A stretch of 64,000 nucleotides of DNA from Blautia sp. MSJ-9. GTDB taxonomy: Bacteria > Bacillota > Clostridia > Lachnospirales > Lachnospiraceae. The notes under the pieces were generated by a model that ran no database searches, had not been told where the DNA came from, and saw nothing but the letters and a program-made list of their open reading frames with translations. The stretch lies in contig NZ_JAHLQG010000036.1 in NCBI RefSeq assembly GCF_018919065.1, positions 58,331 to 122,330 of the forward strand, given 5' to 3'. The translations under genes were made by a program, and so were the position numbers. Position 1 is the stretch's first letter. Each line of letters begins with the position of its first letter. Positions 27,335 through 35,888 of this stretch are shown in pieces.

Positions 27335-28129
27335 ATGCTGAAGATTGAACATATTTCCAAGACTTTTAATCCGGGTACGGTAAACGAGAAACAGGCCATC
27401 AGAGATTTATCCCTGAATCTGGAGAAAGGTGATTTTGCAACGATCATCGGTTCCAACGGTGCTGGTAAATCTACTCTGTTTAATGCAATCTGCGGAGATT
27501 TTCTTACAGATTCCGGCATGATCATGCTGGATGGACAGGACATTACTTTTATGCCTCAGCATGTACGTGCAAAGACCATCGGCCGTCTGTATCAGGATCC
27601 TATGCGAGGAACTGCGCCTGGAATGACTATAGAAGAGAATCTGGCACTTGCAGCAGGAAAAGGCGGATGGCTTTCCCATGTGTCCAGGCAGGAGAAAGAA
27701 CGTTTTCATGAAGAGTTAAAGCTTCTGGATATCGGACTTGAAAAGAGAATGACTCAGCCGGTAGGACTTCTTTCCGGCGGACAAAGACAGGCACTGACAC
27801 TTCTCATGGCAACCATGAACCCGCCTAAGCTTCTGCTTTTGGATGAGCATACAGCAGCCCTTGACCCGGGAACTGCAGAGAAGGTGCTGAATCTTACGAA
27901 ACGGATTGTGGAAGAACATCAGCTTACCTGTCTGATGATCACCCACAATATGCAGTCAGCCCTGGATCTGGGAAATCGTATCCTGATGATGGATTCCGGA
28001 GACATTGTGCTGGATATCCATGAAGAGGAAAAGAAAGGCCTGACAGTGGAAGGTCTTCTGGAGAAATTTAAGACAGGTGCCGGTAAGATGCTGGATAATG
28101 ACCGTATTCTTCTTTCCGGAGAAAAATAA
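27335..28129 (+). CDS. trpZ: ABC transporter ATP-binding protein (TrpZ-like)
   Basis: A 264-residue ATPase: Walker A GSNGAGKST (39-47), Q-loop YQDP (86-89), signature LSGGQ (146-150), Walker B LLLLDEHTAALD (166-177) and the H-loop histidine in MITHN. It energises the importer encoded by the two preceding genes. The gene starts right after the permease stop. Confidence 0.9.
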   Translation: MLKIEHISKTFNPGTVNEKQAIRDLSLNLEKGDFATIIGSNGAGKSTLFNAICGDFLTDSGMIMLDGQDITFMPQHVRAKTIGRLYQDPMRGTAPGMTIEENLALAAGKGGWLSHVSRQEKERFHEELKLLDIGLEKRMTQPVGLLSGGQRQALTLLMATMNPPKLLLLDEHTAALDPGTAEKVLNLTKRIVEEHQLTCLMITHNMQSALDLGNRILMMDSGDIVLDIHEEEKKGLTVEGLLEKFKTGAGKMLDNDRILLSGEK

Positions 28130-28189
28130 ATATAAGAGAATGAATCCGCATAAAAGAAGCTAATATTTATGTGGGTTTCAGTAAATAAG

Positions 28190-28237
28190 ATATCCGTCTC
28201 TGACAGATTATATAAATCATCAGAGGCGGATATTTTT
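28190..28237. terminator. Terminator after the ABC operon
   Basis: ATATCCGTCTCTGA pairs with TCAGAGGCGGATAT, followed by five T at 28233-28237. Confidence 0.85.
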
Positions 28238-28267
28238 GTTGTGAGAAAATTCATCCAATATCAGAAA

Positions 28268-28296
28268 TTCGCAGATTCTTTTAATCTGTGAAAAGT
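28268..28296 (+). repeat. Left inverted repeat of a putative invertible promoter segment
   Basis: This 29-bp sequence (TTCGCAGATTCTTTTAATCT then GTGAAAAGT) recurs in reverse complement at 28651-28679 with one mismatch. Each arm is itself nearly palindromic (CAGATT/AATCTG). The segment between (28297-28650) carries the promoter that faces the polysaccharide locus. Confidence 0.7.
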
Positions 28297-28335
28297 ATCT
28301 GAAATGTGCCTGTAATCAAGAACTTTGAGAGAAGC

Positions 28336-28473
28336 TGACCATTTTTTTGACCATTTATAATAGGGAAAGAGATTTAGAATTTAAGAATTTTGATTCAGGG
28401 TATTGCCCGTGTCAGATTTATGAAATAATGTGTTCTTTCGATGGATTTTGACCACTTTTTTGACCCATAATAG
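28336..28473. repeat. Two TGACCA-type direct repeats upstream of the locus promoter
   Basis: TGACCATTTTTTTGACCATT (from 28336) and TGACCACTTTTTTGACCCAT (from 28449), each followed by ATAATAG, occur 113 bases apart inside the inverted-repeat-bounded segment. Each unit holds two TGACC half-sites 12-13 bases apart, a layout that suggests regulator binding. No regulator is identified. Confidence 0.45.
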
Positions 28474-28565
28474 ATAGTTTGCCCATTTTGGGGAGAAATA
28501 TACTTAGAAAAAGTCATTAAACATATACCAATTTATGGCATTATGCACAAATAATGTGACTTTTA

Positions 28566-28594
28566 TTGACAAAATGGTCCGTTCAGAATATTAT
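28566..28594 (+). promoter_or_regulatory. Promoter of the helicase/polysaccharide locus
   Basis: A perfect TTGACA (28566-28571), a 17-base spacer and TATTAT (28589-28594) point to the helicase gene 126 bases away. It lies inside the inverted-repeat-bounded segment, so in this orientation the locus would be ON. Confidence 0.75.
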
Positions 28595-28650
28595 ATTACT
28601 AGTGATTTAATATAATTATTGAGTTTTTTAAAGAAAATTATATGGTATTG

Positions 28651-28679
28651 ACTTTTCACAGATTAAAAGAATCTGTGAA
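28651..28679 (-). repeat. Right inverted repeat of the putative invertible promoter segment
   Basis: Reverse complement of 28268-28296 with a single mismatch. In the leader RNA it can also fold as a perfect 12-bp stem (TTTTCACAGATT/AATCTGTGAAAA, loop of five). Confidence 0.7.
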
Positions 28680-28719
28680 AACATTACTCCTTTTGCTGCG
28701 TATTTTGGAGGATTATGAA

Positions 28720-30804
28720 ATGGGCATAAACCTTTTCAAACATAATAAAGAAGCGTACAAAGCAGCGACAGAAATGCTTGAACAGACTGGAATGGCAGCA
28801 ATCATCCATCCAACCGGAACAGGCAAATCTCTGATTGCTTTCAAACTGGCAGAAGAACATCCGTTAGATCACTTTTTATGGCTCTCCCCAAGTGAATACA
28901 TCTATCAGACCCAGCTGGAAAACCTGAATATGAAATTCCAAAACATTCAATTCATGTCCTACAGCCGTCTGATGAAGAACGAAGACAGCATCGAAACCCT
29001 GCATCCGGATTATATCATCCTGGATGAATTTCACCGCTGCGGTGCCGCAGAATGGGGCAAAAGCGTCAGGAAACTTCTGAACGCCTGTCCAAATGCGAAG
29101 AGACTCGGGCTGTCTGCGACCAATATCCGCTATCTGGACAACCAGAGAAATATGGCAGAGGAGATTTTTGATGGAAAGATCGCATCCGAGATGACACTCG
29201 GAGAAGCTATCGTCCGGGGAATACTCCCGGAACCGAAATATGTGATTGCCATGTATTCGTATAAGAAAGAACTGGATCAGTTAAAGAAAAGAATCCAGGC
29301 ATTATCGAATCAGGGCCTTATCACAGAGAACCAGAAACTGCTTGAGCAGCTGCGCCGCGCACTGGAACAGGCAGAAGGGCTGGACATTGTGTTTGAGAAG
29401 CACATGGAAAAGAAAAATGGAAAATATATTGTCTTTTGTTCCGGTAAAGAACATATGGACGAAATGAAAGAGCAGGTCAGTACGTGGTTTCGCCGGGTAG
29501 ACAGTGAGCCGCGGATTTATACAGCGTTTTATAACGATACTGCTACAGACAGAGAATTCAGGGAATTTAAGAAGGATAACAGTGAACATCTGAAGCTCCT
29601 TTTCTGCATTGATATGCTCAATGAAGGGGTTCATGTGGATGATGTGGATGGTGTGATTCTTCTGCGTCCGACGGTGTCGCCGATCATTTATCTTCAGCAG
29701 ATTGGGCGTGCATTGTCAGCGGGCAGCGGGAAGACACCGGTTATTTTTGACCTGGTTAATAATTTTGATAGTCTTTCTTGTATTGACTGTCTGAAGAAAG
29801 AAATGGAAGAAGCATTTGTGCTGTTTCCGACGACGTATGGGAAAGGGTTCCGCTTTAGTGAGCGTTTCCACATTACGGATGAGACGAAGGACTGCAGGAT
29901 GCTTTTCCAGAAACTGCAGACGAATTTAAGTTCCGCCTGGGAAACCTATTATATTGCCGCAAGGCAGTATTACCAGGAGAAAGGGAATCTGAAAGTTCCG
30001 AAGAGTTATCTGACGCAGACAGGGCTTACGCTTGGAAGCTGGATTCAGACGCAGCGCAGGGTCCGTGCAGGTTCGGTGACTGGGAATCTGAGTGAGGAGA
30101 AAGTCAGGAAGCTGGATGAGATCGGGATGGTCTGGGACAGTAAGGACCAGAGCTGGAATGAGGCGTTGAGAGAATTGCAGGCTTATTACAAGGAGCATGG
30201 GAATCTGGATGTTAAGGCTAGATATGTGACGGACAGCGGGTTCAGGCTTGGAAGATGGGTCTGTAATTTGAGGACGAAAGTGAAGAATAAAGGACTGGAT
30301 CAGGCGCTGACGAAGGAACAGCAGGGAGAGTTGGAGAAGTTGGGGATGATCTGGGACCGGAATGGGGAGAAATGGGAAGAGTATTTCCGGGAGGCACAAA
30401 GGTATTATCTGGAGCATGGGGATCTGGAGGTTCCGGTGAAGTATGTGACGGAGAATGGGGTGCCGCTGGGGAGATGGCTCGCGGAGATTGGGAGCCAGCT
30501 TGGTGAGAAAAATGCATGTCGGAGTTCATTGGAAGAGAGACAGTTGGAACGGCTTAGGCAGATTGGCTTTAAGACGGAGAAGAAGACTGTCAGACAGTGG
30601 AATGAGAAGTATGCGCTGGCGAAAGATTACTATGAGGAATATGGGAATCTGAATGTTCCGGTTTCGTATAGTGTGAATGGAGTGAAGCTGGGGAGGTGGA
30701 TCTCGAATATACGGGCGAAGAGGAAACATCCTGAGGGGAGCGGGATGGTGTTGGATGAACATAGGATCAGGCAGTTGGACAGCATAGGGATGGACTGGAA
30801 ATAA
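28720..30804 (+). CDS. DEAD/DEAH-type helicase with four helicase-associated (HA) repeats
   Basis: A 694-residue superfamily II helicase. Seen: Walker A PTGTGKS (31-37), motif II LDEFHR (101-106), motif III GLSAT, a second RecA domain with GVHVDDVDGVILLRPT and QQIGRALS, then four HA repeats of about 70 residues (starting near 405, 478, 550 and 626), each with W-x10-YY-(x3-4)-GNL-x-V-P-x20-LG-x-W. HA repeats probably bind nucleic acid. I chose ATG 28720 behind GGAGG; the longer frame from 28642 starts inside the inverted repeat. It is the first gene after the locus promoter, so it may be co-expressed with the polysaccharide genes. Role unknown. Confidence 0.85.
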   Translation: MGINLFKHNKEAYKAATEMLEQTGMAAIIHPTGTGKSLIAFKLAEEHPLDHFLWLSPSEYIYQTQLENLNMKFQNIQFMSYSRLMKNEDSIETLHPDYIILDEFHRCGAAEWGKSVRKLLNACPNAKRLGLSATNIRYLDNQRNMAEEIFDGKIASEMTLGEAIVRGILPEPKYVIAMYSYKKELDQLKKRIQALSNQGLITENQKLLEQLRRALEQAEGLDIVFEKHMEKKNGKYIVFCSGKEHMDEMKEQVSTWFRRVDSEPRIYTAFYNDTATDREFREFKKDNSEHLKLLFCIDMLNEGVHVDDVDGVILLRPTVSPIIYLQQIGRALSAGSGKTPVIFDLVNNFDSLSCIDCLKKEMEEAFVLFPTTYGKGFRFSERFHITDETKDCRMLFQKLQTNLSSAWETYYIAARQYYQEKGNLKVPKSYLTQTGLTLGSWIQTQRRVRAGSVTGNLSEEKVRKLDEIGMVWDSKDQSWNEALRELQAYYKEHGNLDVKARYVTDSGFRLGRWVCNLRTKVKNKGLDQALTKEQQGELEKLGMIWDRNGEKWEEYFREAQRYYLEHGDLEVPVKYVTENGVPLGRWLAEIGSQLGEKNACRSSLEERQLERLRQIGFKTEKKTVRQWNEKYALAKDYYEEYGNLNVPVSYSVNGVKLGRWISNIRAKRKHPEGSGMVLDEHRIRQLDSIGMDWK

Positions 30805-30841
30805 GAAGGACAAATAAAAAGAAAAATATGGAGAAATACAA

Positions 30842-32803
30842 ATGAGTAACGGTATGACAAAGATGAAGAAAAAACTGGAACACTGGGAAATCGTATCCCT
30901 GTTATTGATGGTATATGACTTTACAGCAATTCTGGTGTCATATTTTGCAGCACTGTGGATTCGGTTTGACTGTAAATTTGGCGGAATCCAGAAAGACTAT
31001 CTGCAGACATATTTTCACACAGTATGGATTTATGCAATATTCTGCGTGGTAGTATTCTGGTTCCTGCGCCTTTATAAGAGTATCTGGCGTTTCGCAAGTT
31101 ATGCAGAACTGATCCGTGTGATCATGGGAACGGTGTTTACGGGAGTCGTTCATTTAATTGTAGTGAATGTATGTATATACAGAATGCCGATTTCCTATTA
31201 TGCGTTCGGTATTATCATTCAGTTCTGTCTGACACTGGGAATCCGGTTTGCATACCGCTTTATCCTGCTGCTTAGGGGACGGAGAAATACAGATGCAGCA
31301 TATGAGAAGAGAGTCATGCTGATCGGCGCAGGAAGTGCAGGTCAGATGATTTTTCGCGATATTAAACATGCCAAAGAGACAAGTGAGAGAGTTTACTGCT
31401 TCATTGATGATAATCCAAATAAATGGGGCAGATACATAGATGATGTTCCGGTATTCGGCGGTAGAGAGAATATCATGGAAGCGGTAGCGAAGTTTGGAAT
31501 TGAGAAAATTTATGTCGCTATTCCAAGCGCAAAACCGGAGGATAAAAGAGAAATCCTCAGAATCTGCAATGAGACAGGTTGCGAACTGATGAACCTTCCG
31601 GGAATGTATCAGCTTTATACCGGTGAAGTATCCGTAAGTAAGATGAAGCCTGTTCAGATTGAAGATTTGCTTGGAAGAGACCCGATTAAGACGGATATGG
31701 ATGAAGTATTCCAGTATATCACAGGAAAAGTGGTTCTGGTTACAGGTGTTGGTTCTATCGGATCTGAGCTTGCAAGACAGATTGCGGCACATAATCCGAA
31801 ACATCTGATTTTGTTCGATATTTATGAAAACAATGCTTATGACATTCAGCAGGAATTACGGAAGAAATATCCGGATCTGAAACTGGATACCATTATCGGA
31901 TCTGTTCGTGACAGTAGAAAGATATTCAAAGTATTCGATGAATATAGACCGGAGATCGTATATCACGCAGCGGCGCACAAGCATGTACCTCTTATGGAAG
32001 ACAGCCCATGCGAAGCAATCAAAAACAATGCGATGGGAACTTATAAGACTGCATATGCAGCGATGGCACATGGATGTAAGAGATTTGTACTGATCAGTAC
32101 AGATAAAGCAGTAAACCCAACTAACATTATGGGTGCGTCCAAGCGTTTGTGTGAAATGATCATCCAGGCTTTTGACTATAAGATTAAAGAAGGAAAAGCG
32201 AATGAGATTCCGCAGCTCTTCACTCATGGTATGGATGACGTGATCGTGGATCCGAAAGTGACAGAAGGGTTAAAGAATGCCCAGACGGAATTCGTGGCAG
32301 TTCGCTTTGGAAATGTGTTAGGAAGTAATGGATCGGTTATTCCGCTCTTTAAGAAACAGATTGAAGCGGGTGGCCCGGTTACGGTTACACATCCGGATAT
32401 TATCAGATATTTTATGACGATTCCGGAGGCGGTAAGTCTGGTGCTGCTGGCAGGTACATATGCGAAGGGCGGAGAGATCTTCGTGCTGGATATGGGTGAG
32501 CCGGTGAAGATTGATACGTTGGCTAGGAATCTGATCAGGTTGTCGGGGTATAAGCCGGATGTGGATATTAAGATCGTTTATAGCGGGTTGAGACCTGGAG
32601 AGAAGCTGTATGAGGAGAAACTGATGGCGGAGGAAGGGTTGAAGAAGACGAAGAATGATCTGATACATATTGGGTGCCCGATTCCGTTTGATGTGGAGGA
32701 GTTTTTGAAAGAGTTGGATGGGTTGCTGGAGGCGGCTTATAAGAATAAGGATGATGTGAAGGAGAGAGTGCAGAAGGTAGTTGCTACGTATCATCCGGCT
32801 TAA
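30842..32803 (+). CDS. Membrane nucleotide-sugar 4,6-dehydratase (PglF/CapD-like)
   Basis: A 653-residue protein: four N-terminal membrane helices (15-130), a CoA-binding-like Rossmann region (LIGAGSAGQ), then the extended-SDR dehydratase domain. The catalytic MxxxK motif in ISTDKAVNPTNIMGASKR marks UDP-GlcNAc 4,6-dehydratases. Odd: the dinucleotide loop reads TGVGSIG, one residue shorter than the usual TGxxGxxG. It likely makes the UDP-4-keto-6-deoxy sugar used by the aminotransferase downstream. Starts behind GGAG, 37 bases after the helicase. Confidence 0.9.
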   Translation: MSNGMTKMKKKLEHWEIVSLLLMVYDFTAILVSYFAALWIRFDCKFGGIQKDYLQTYFHTVWIYAIFCVVVFWFLRLYKSIWRFASYAELIRVIMGTVFTGVVHLIVVNVCIYRMPISYYAFGIIIQFCLTLGIRFAYRFILLLRGRRNTDAAYEKRVMLIGAGSAGQMIFRDIKHAKETSERVYCFIDDNPNKWGRYIDDVPVFGGRENIMEAVAKFGIEKIYVAIPSAKPEDKREILRICNETGCELMNLPGMYQLYTGEVSVSKMKPVQIEDLLGRDPIKTDMDEVFQYITGKVVLVTGVGSIGSELARQIAAHNPKHLILFDIYENNAYDIQQELRKKYPDLKLDTIIGSVRDSRKIFKVFDEYRPEIVYHAAAHKHVPLMEDSPCEAIKNNAMGTYKTAYAAMAHGCKRFVLISTDKAVNPTNIMGASKRLCEMIIQAFDYKIKEGKANEIPQLFTHGMDDVIVDPKVTEGLKNAQTEFVAVRFGNVLGSNGSVIPLFKKQIEAGGPVTVTHPDIIRYFMTIPEAVSLVLLAGTYAKGGEIFVLDMGEPVKIDTLARNLIRLSGYKPDVDIKIVYSGLRPGEKLYEEKLMAEEGLKKTKNDLIHIGCPIPFDVEEFLKELDGLLEAAYKNKDDVKERVQKVVATYHPA

Positions 32804-32891
32804 GTTTTAAGACCAACACCTAGAAGAATTATGGTGTTCTGAAAACTGTTTGGAATGTTACCAGTGATTTCACAGATGCGAAGGAGAAAAA

Positions 32892-34175
32892 ATGTTTAGA
32901 GAAAATAATAACTTTGAAAAATTTGAGTCTAAGGTATGGCTAAGCAGTCCGACCATGCATGGTCCGGAAATTGAATATGTAAAAGAAGCATATGAGACAA
33001 ACTGGATGTCTACTGTAGGAAAAAATATTAATGAAGTAGAAAGACTGGCTTGTGAATATATTGGTTGTAAATATGCGGTTGCTCTGTCAGCAGGAACTGC
33101 CTCTTTGCATCTGGCTATGAAATTAGCAGGAATTGAATGTTATGGAATGTCGAAAGTTGGACATGGGGCACTAGAGGGAAAGAAAGTGTTCTGTTCTGAT
33201 ATGACCTTTGACGCAACAGTAAATCCAGTTGTCTACGAAGGGGGAGAACCGGTATTCATTGATACAGAATATGACACTTGGAATATGGATCCGGTAGCAC
33301 TGGAAAAAGCATTTGAAATCTATCCAGATACCAAAGTAGTGGTTGTAGCTCATCTCTATGGTACACCAGGTAAGGTAGAGGAATTAAATGCGGCTATCAA
33401 AAAACATGGTGCAATTTTGGTAGAAGATGCAGCAGAATCTATGGGTGCTACATATAAGGGAAGACAGACAGGGACATTTGGAAAGTATAATACGATTTCT
33501 TTCAATGGAAATAAAATTATTACCGGAAGTGCCGGGGGCTGTTTCCTGACAGATGATGAAGAAGCTGCAAATAAGGTTCGTAAGTGGTCTACACAGGCAA
33601 GAGAGAATGCTGCGTGGTATCAGCATGAAGAATTAGGTTACAACTACCGAATGAGTAATGTAGTGGCAGGAGTTGTACGTGGACAGTTTCCGTATTTAAA
33701 TGAACATATTGCACAGAAAAAAGCAATTTATGAAAGATATAAAGAAGGATTAAAGGGACTTCCGGTATCTATGAATCCGATAGACTTTGAGAATTCTGAG
33801 CCGAATTATTGGTTGTCTTGTATGATTATTGATCAGGATGCTATGTGCAGGCAGGTTCGCGGTGAACAGGATGTCTGTTATATAAAGGAGACTGGGAAAA
33901 CTTGTCCGACAGAGGTTTTGGAGGCAATTGCTGCTATTAATGCGGAGGGAAGACCGATATGGAAGCCGATGCATATGCAGCCGATTTATCGGTTGAATCC
34001 ATTTATTGTCAGAGATGGTAATGGACGCGCAAGATCGAATGCGTATATTTCGGGAGAATCGGTGGATGCAGGAATGGATATTTTTACAAGAGGGCTGTGT
34101 TTGCCGAGTGATAATAAGATGACAGTGGAGCAGCAGGATAGAATTATAGCAATCATCAAAGCTTGTTTTGAATGA
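32892..34175 (+). CDS. DegT/DnrJ family sugar aminotransferase (PglE-like)
   Basis: A 427-residue PLP aminotransferase. Seen: SAGTASLHLA (66-75), EDAAESMGATY and the Schiff-base lysine K208 in SFNGNKIITGSAGG. The length and the GALEGKKVFCSDMTFDATVNP insertion are typical of PglE-like enzymes in clostridial loci. It would aminate the 4-keto sugar made by the previous gene, giving a UDP-4-amino-4,6-dideoxy-GlcNAc type product. A GGAG site precedes ATG. Confidence 0.88.
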   Translation: MFRENNNFEKFESKVWLSSPTMHGPEIEYVKEAYETNWMSTVGKNINEVERLACEYIGCKYAVALSAGTASLHLAMKLAGIECYGMSKVGHGALEGKKVFCSDMTFDATVNPVVYEGGEPVFIDTEYDTWNMDPVALEKAFEIYPDTKVVVVAHLYGTPGKVEELNAAIKKHGAILVEDAAESMGATYKGRQTGTFGKYNTISFNGNKIITGSAGGCFLTDDEEAANKVRKWSTQARENAAWYQHEELGYNYRMSNVVAGVVRGQFPYLNEHIAQKKAIYERYKEGLKGLPVSMNPIDFENSEPNYWLSCMIIDQDAMCRQVRGEQDVCYIKETGKTCPTEVLEAIAAINAEGRPIWKPMHMQPIYRLNPFIVRDGNGRARSNAYISGESVDAGMDIFTRGLCLPSDNKMTVEQQDRIIAIIKACFE

Positions 34176-34194
34176 TAGGTAAGAGGAGAAGAGC

Positions 34195-35043
34195 GTGTCT
34201 AAGAAAAAAATTATAGCAATCCTTGCTGGAGAAACGGCTCTGGCAGCAGGAATTACAGCACATGTATTGCGAAAGAAGACAGAAAAAACTACCTATAAGG
34301 CTGAAATAATGGAGGCGATTCAGCCTCGAAAGATGGGATTTTATGAGAAGTATGTGAAGAGAGGGTTAGACGTAGCGTGTGCTTCTGCTGCAATCATCTG
34401 TTTCAGTCCATTGTATATCGGTGTTGCGCTACTGGTGAAGTTAAAACTTGGCTCTCCGGTAATCTTTACGCAAGATAGACCGGGATTGATAGACAAAGAC
34501 GGAAAAGAAACTGTATTTAAAATGTATAAATTCCGTACGATGACAGATGAAAGAGATCAAAATGGTGAATTGTTGCCAGATGATGTCAGACTGACAAAGT
34601 TTGGTGCGTGGTTACGTAAGACTAGTCTTGATGAGCTTCCGGAGGCGTTTAATATTTTGAATGGAACAATGAGTGTTATAGGGCCGAGACCGCAGTTGGT
34701 TCGTGATATGGTCTTTATGACGAAAGAGCAGAGAATGCGCCATACTGCAAAGCCGGGACTTTCTGGACTGGCACAGGTTAATGGTAGGAATGCTATAACG
34801 TGGGAAGATAAGCTGAACTGGGATCAGAAATATATTGAAAAAGTTGGATTTGTAGGGGACATTGGAATCATTCTTGAGACTGTTAAAAAAGCATTTATTA
34901 AGCGGGAAGGGGTTTCACAAGATGATATGGCTACGGCGGAGGACTTTGGGGTTTATTTGCTGAGAGCGGGTAAGGTTAGTTTAGAAGGATATCAGAAAAA
35001 GCAGAAAGTTGCAAAAGAAATTTTAGTAAAAAGTGAGAAATAG
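34195..35043 (+). CDS. Initiating sugar transferase (polyprenyl phosphoglycosyltransferase)
   Basis: A 282-residue PglC/WcaJ-type enzyme that puts the first sugar phosphate on undecaprenyl phosphate at the inner membrane face. Seen: the YVKRGLDVACA re-entrant helix segment, SPVIFTQDRPG, KFRTM (near 116), TSLDELPEAFNIL and IGPRP. An extra hydrophobic stretch lies at residues 4-24. Starts at GTG 34195 with AGAGGAG six bases upstream. Its likely substrate is the amino sugar made by the two genes before it. Confidence 0.9.
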   Translation: MSKKKIIAILAGETALAAGITAHVLRKKTEKTTYKAEIMEAIQPRKMGFYEKYVKRGLDVACASAAIICFSPLYIGVALLVKLKLGSPVIFTQDRPGLIDKDGKETVFKMYKFRTMTDERDQNGELLPDDVRLTKFGAWLRKTSLDELPEAFNILNGTMSVIGPRPQLVRDMVFMTKEQRMRHTAKPGLSGLAQVNGRNAITWEDKLNWDQKYIEKVGFVGDIGIILETVKKAFIKREGVSQDDMATAEDFGVYLLRAGKVSLEGYQKKQKVAKEILVKSEK

Positions 35044-35044
35044 T

Positions 35045-35798
35045 ATGAGTATAGAGGATTGGCAATATTATAATCATGCAGTTATTCCGTCAGTGGAACC
35101 TCATGAAGAACCAGATATGTGTTGTATAAAAGATGGATCAATTTGGAAAATAGGGGGGCGGTATACCATTCCCGGTAAGGTGGACTACTGATTATGACTG
35201 CGGATATGAAACTAGTTGGTGGTATGTTGTAAAAGATACACCATTGGATATCGCTGTACTTAAATCAAAAAGAAGATATGAGATAAATAAAGGAAAAAAG
35301 AATTTTGAAGTTAAGAGAATTAATCCGTCAGAGTATATAGAAGAATTATATCATGTTATGATTTGTGCATTGGAGTCATGGCCTGAAAAATATCGCCCTA
35401 ATATTCAAAAGAATATTTTTGAAAAAGATATAGCTAAGTGGGAAAGGGATATTGTTTATGGTGGATTTAACAGAGAGACAAATGAATTATGTGGTTTTGC
35501 ATATTTGAAGGAATATTCGAGGCATTTAGACTTTAATGTTTTACGTGTAAAACCAGAAGCAGAGAGAAATGGAATTAATGCAGCAATGGTTGCTGGAATA
35601 CTTGAAGATAACCGTATGAAATTAGAAAAAGGAATATATATTAATGATGGTTCAAGATCAATTCGTCACGAAACAGCATTTCAAGATTATTTGGAAAAGT
35701 ATTTTGGCTTTAGAAAAGCATATTGTAAATTACATATTCTTTATAGATTCCCATTGAATGTAATGGTAAAAATATTATTTCCATTCTCAAAAAAATAA
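35045..35798 (+). pseudogene. Frameshifted polysaccharide-locus protein (possible acyltransferase fold)
   Basis: ATG 35045 opens a frame of 48 codons that ends at a TGA shortly after a run of six G (35153-35158). The next frame continues without a gap of meaning: removing one G joins GSIWKIG to GGIPFPVRWTTDYDCGYETS and yields about 250 residues ending at 35798. The second part also has an internal ATG at 35244. The sequence (WWYVVKDTPLDIAVLKSKRR, FAYLKEY, NVLRVKPEAERNGINAAM) recalls FemAB/GNAT-like acyltransferases, but I am not sure. The break may be a phase-variation tract, decay, or a sequencing error. It directly follows the sugar transferase. Confidence 0.7.
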
Positions 35799-35888
35799 GC
35801 AATAAAAGTAAGATAGGAAGCTTATTATGCGCCATTTTAAAAATGGAAGAGTTTCACAGACAGTGTGAGTAACGGAAAGGGTAGATAT

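Noticed and set aside
28268..28296. Simple terminator reading of the left palindrome
   Set aside because: No T-run on either strand, and identity with the right copy extends beyond the palindrome, so an inverted-repeat role is favoured.
29934..30780. Tandem DNA repeat or CRISPR-like array
   Set aside because: The periodicity comes from four diverged protein HA repeats; there are no conserved DNA repeats and spacers. No CRISPR array was seen in the window.
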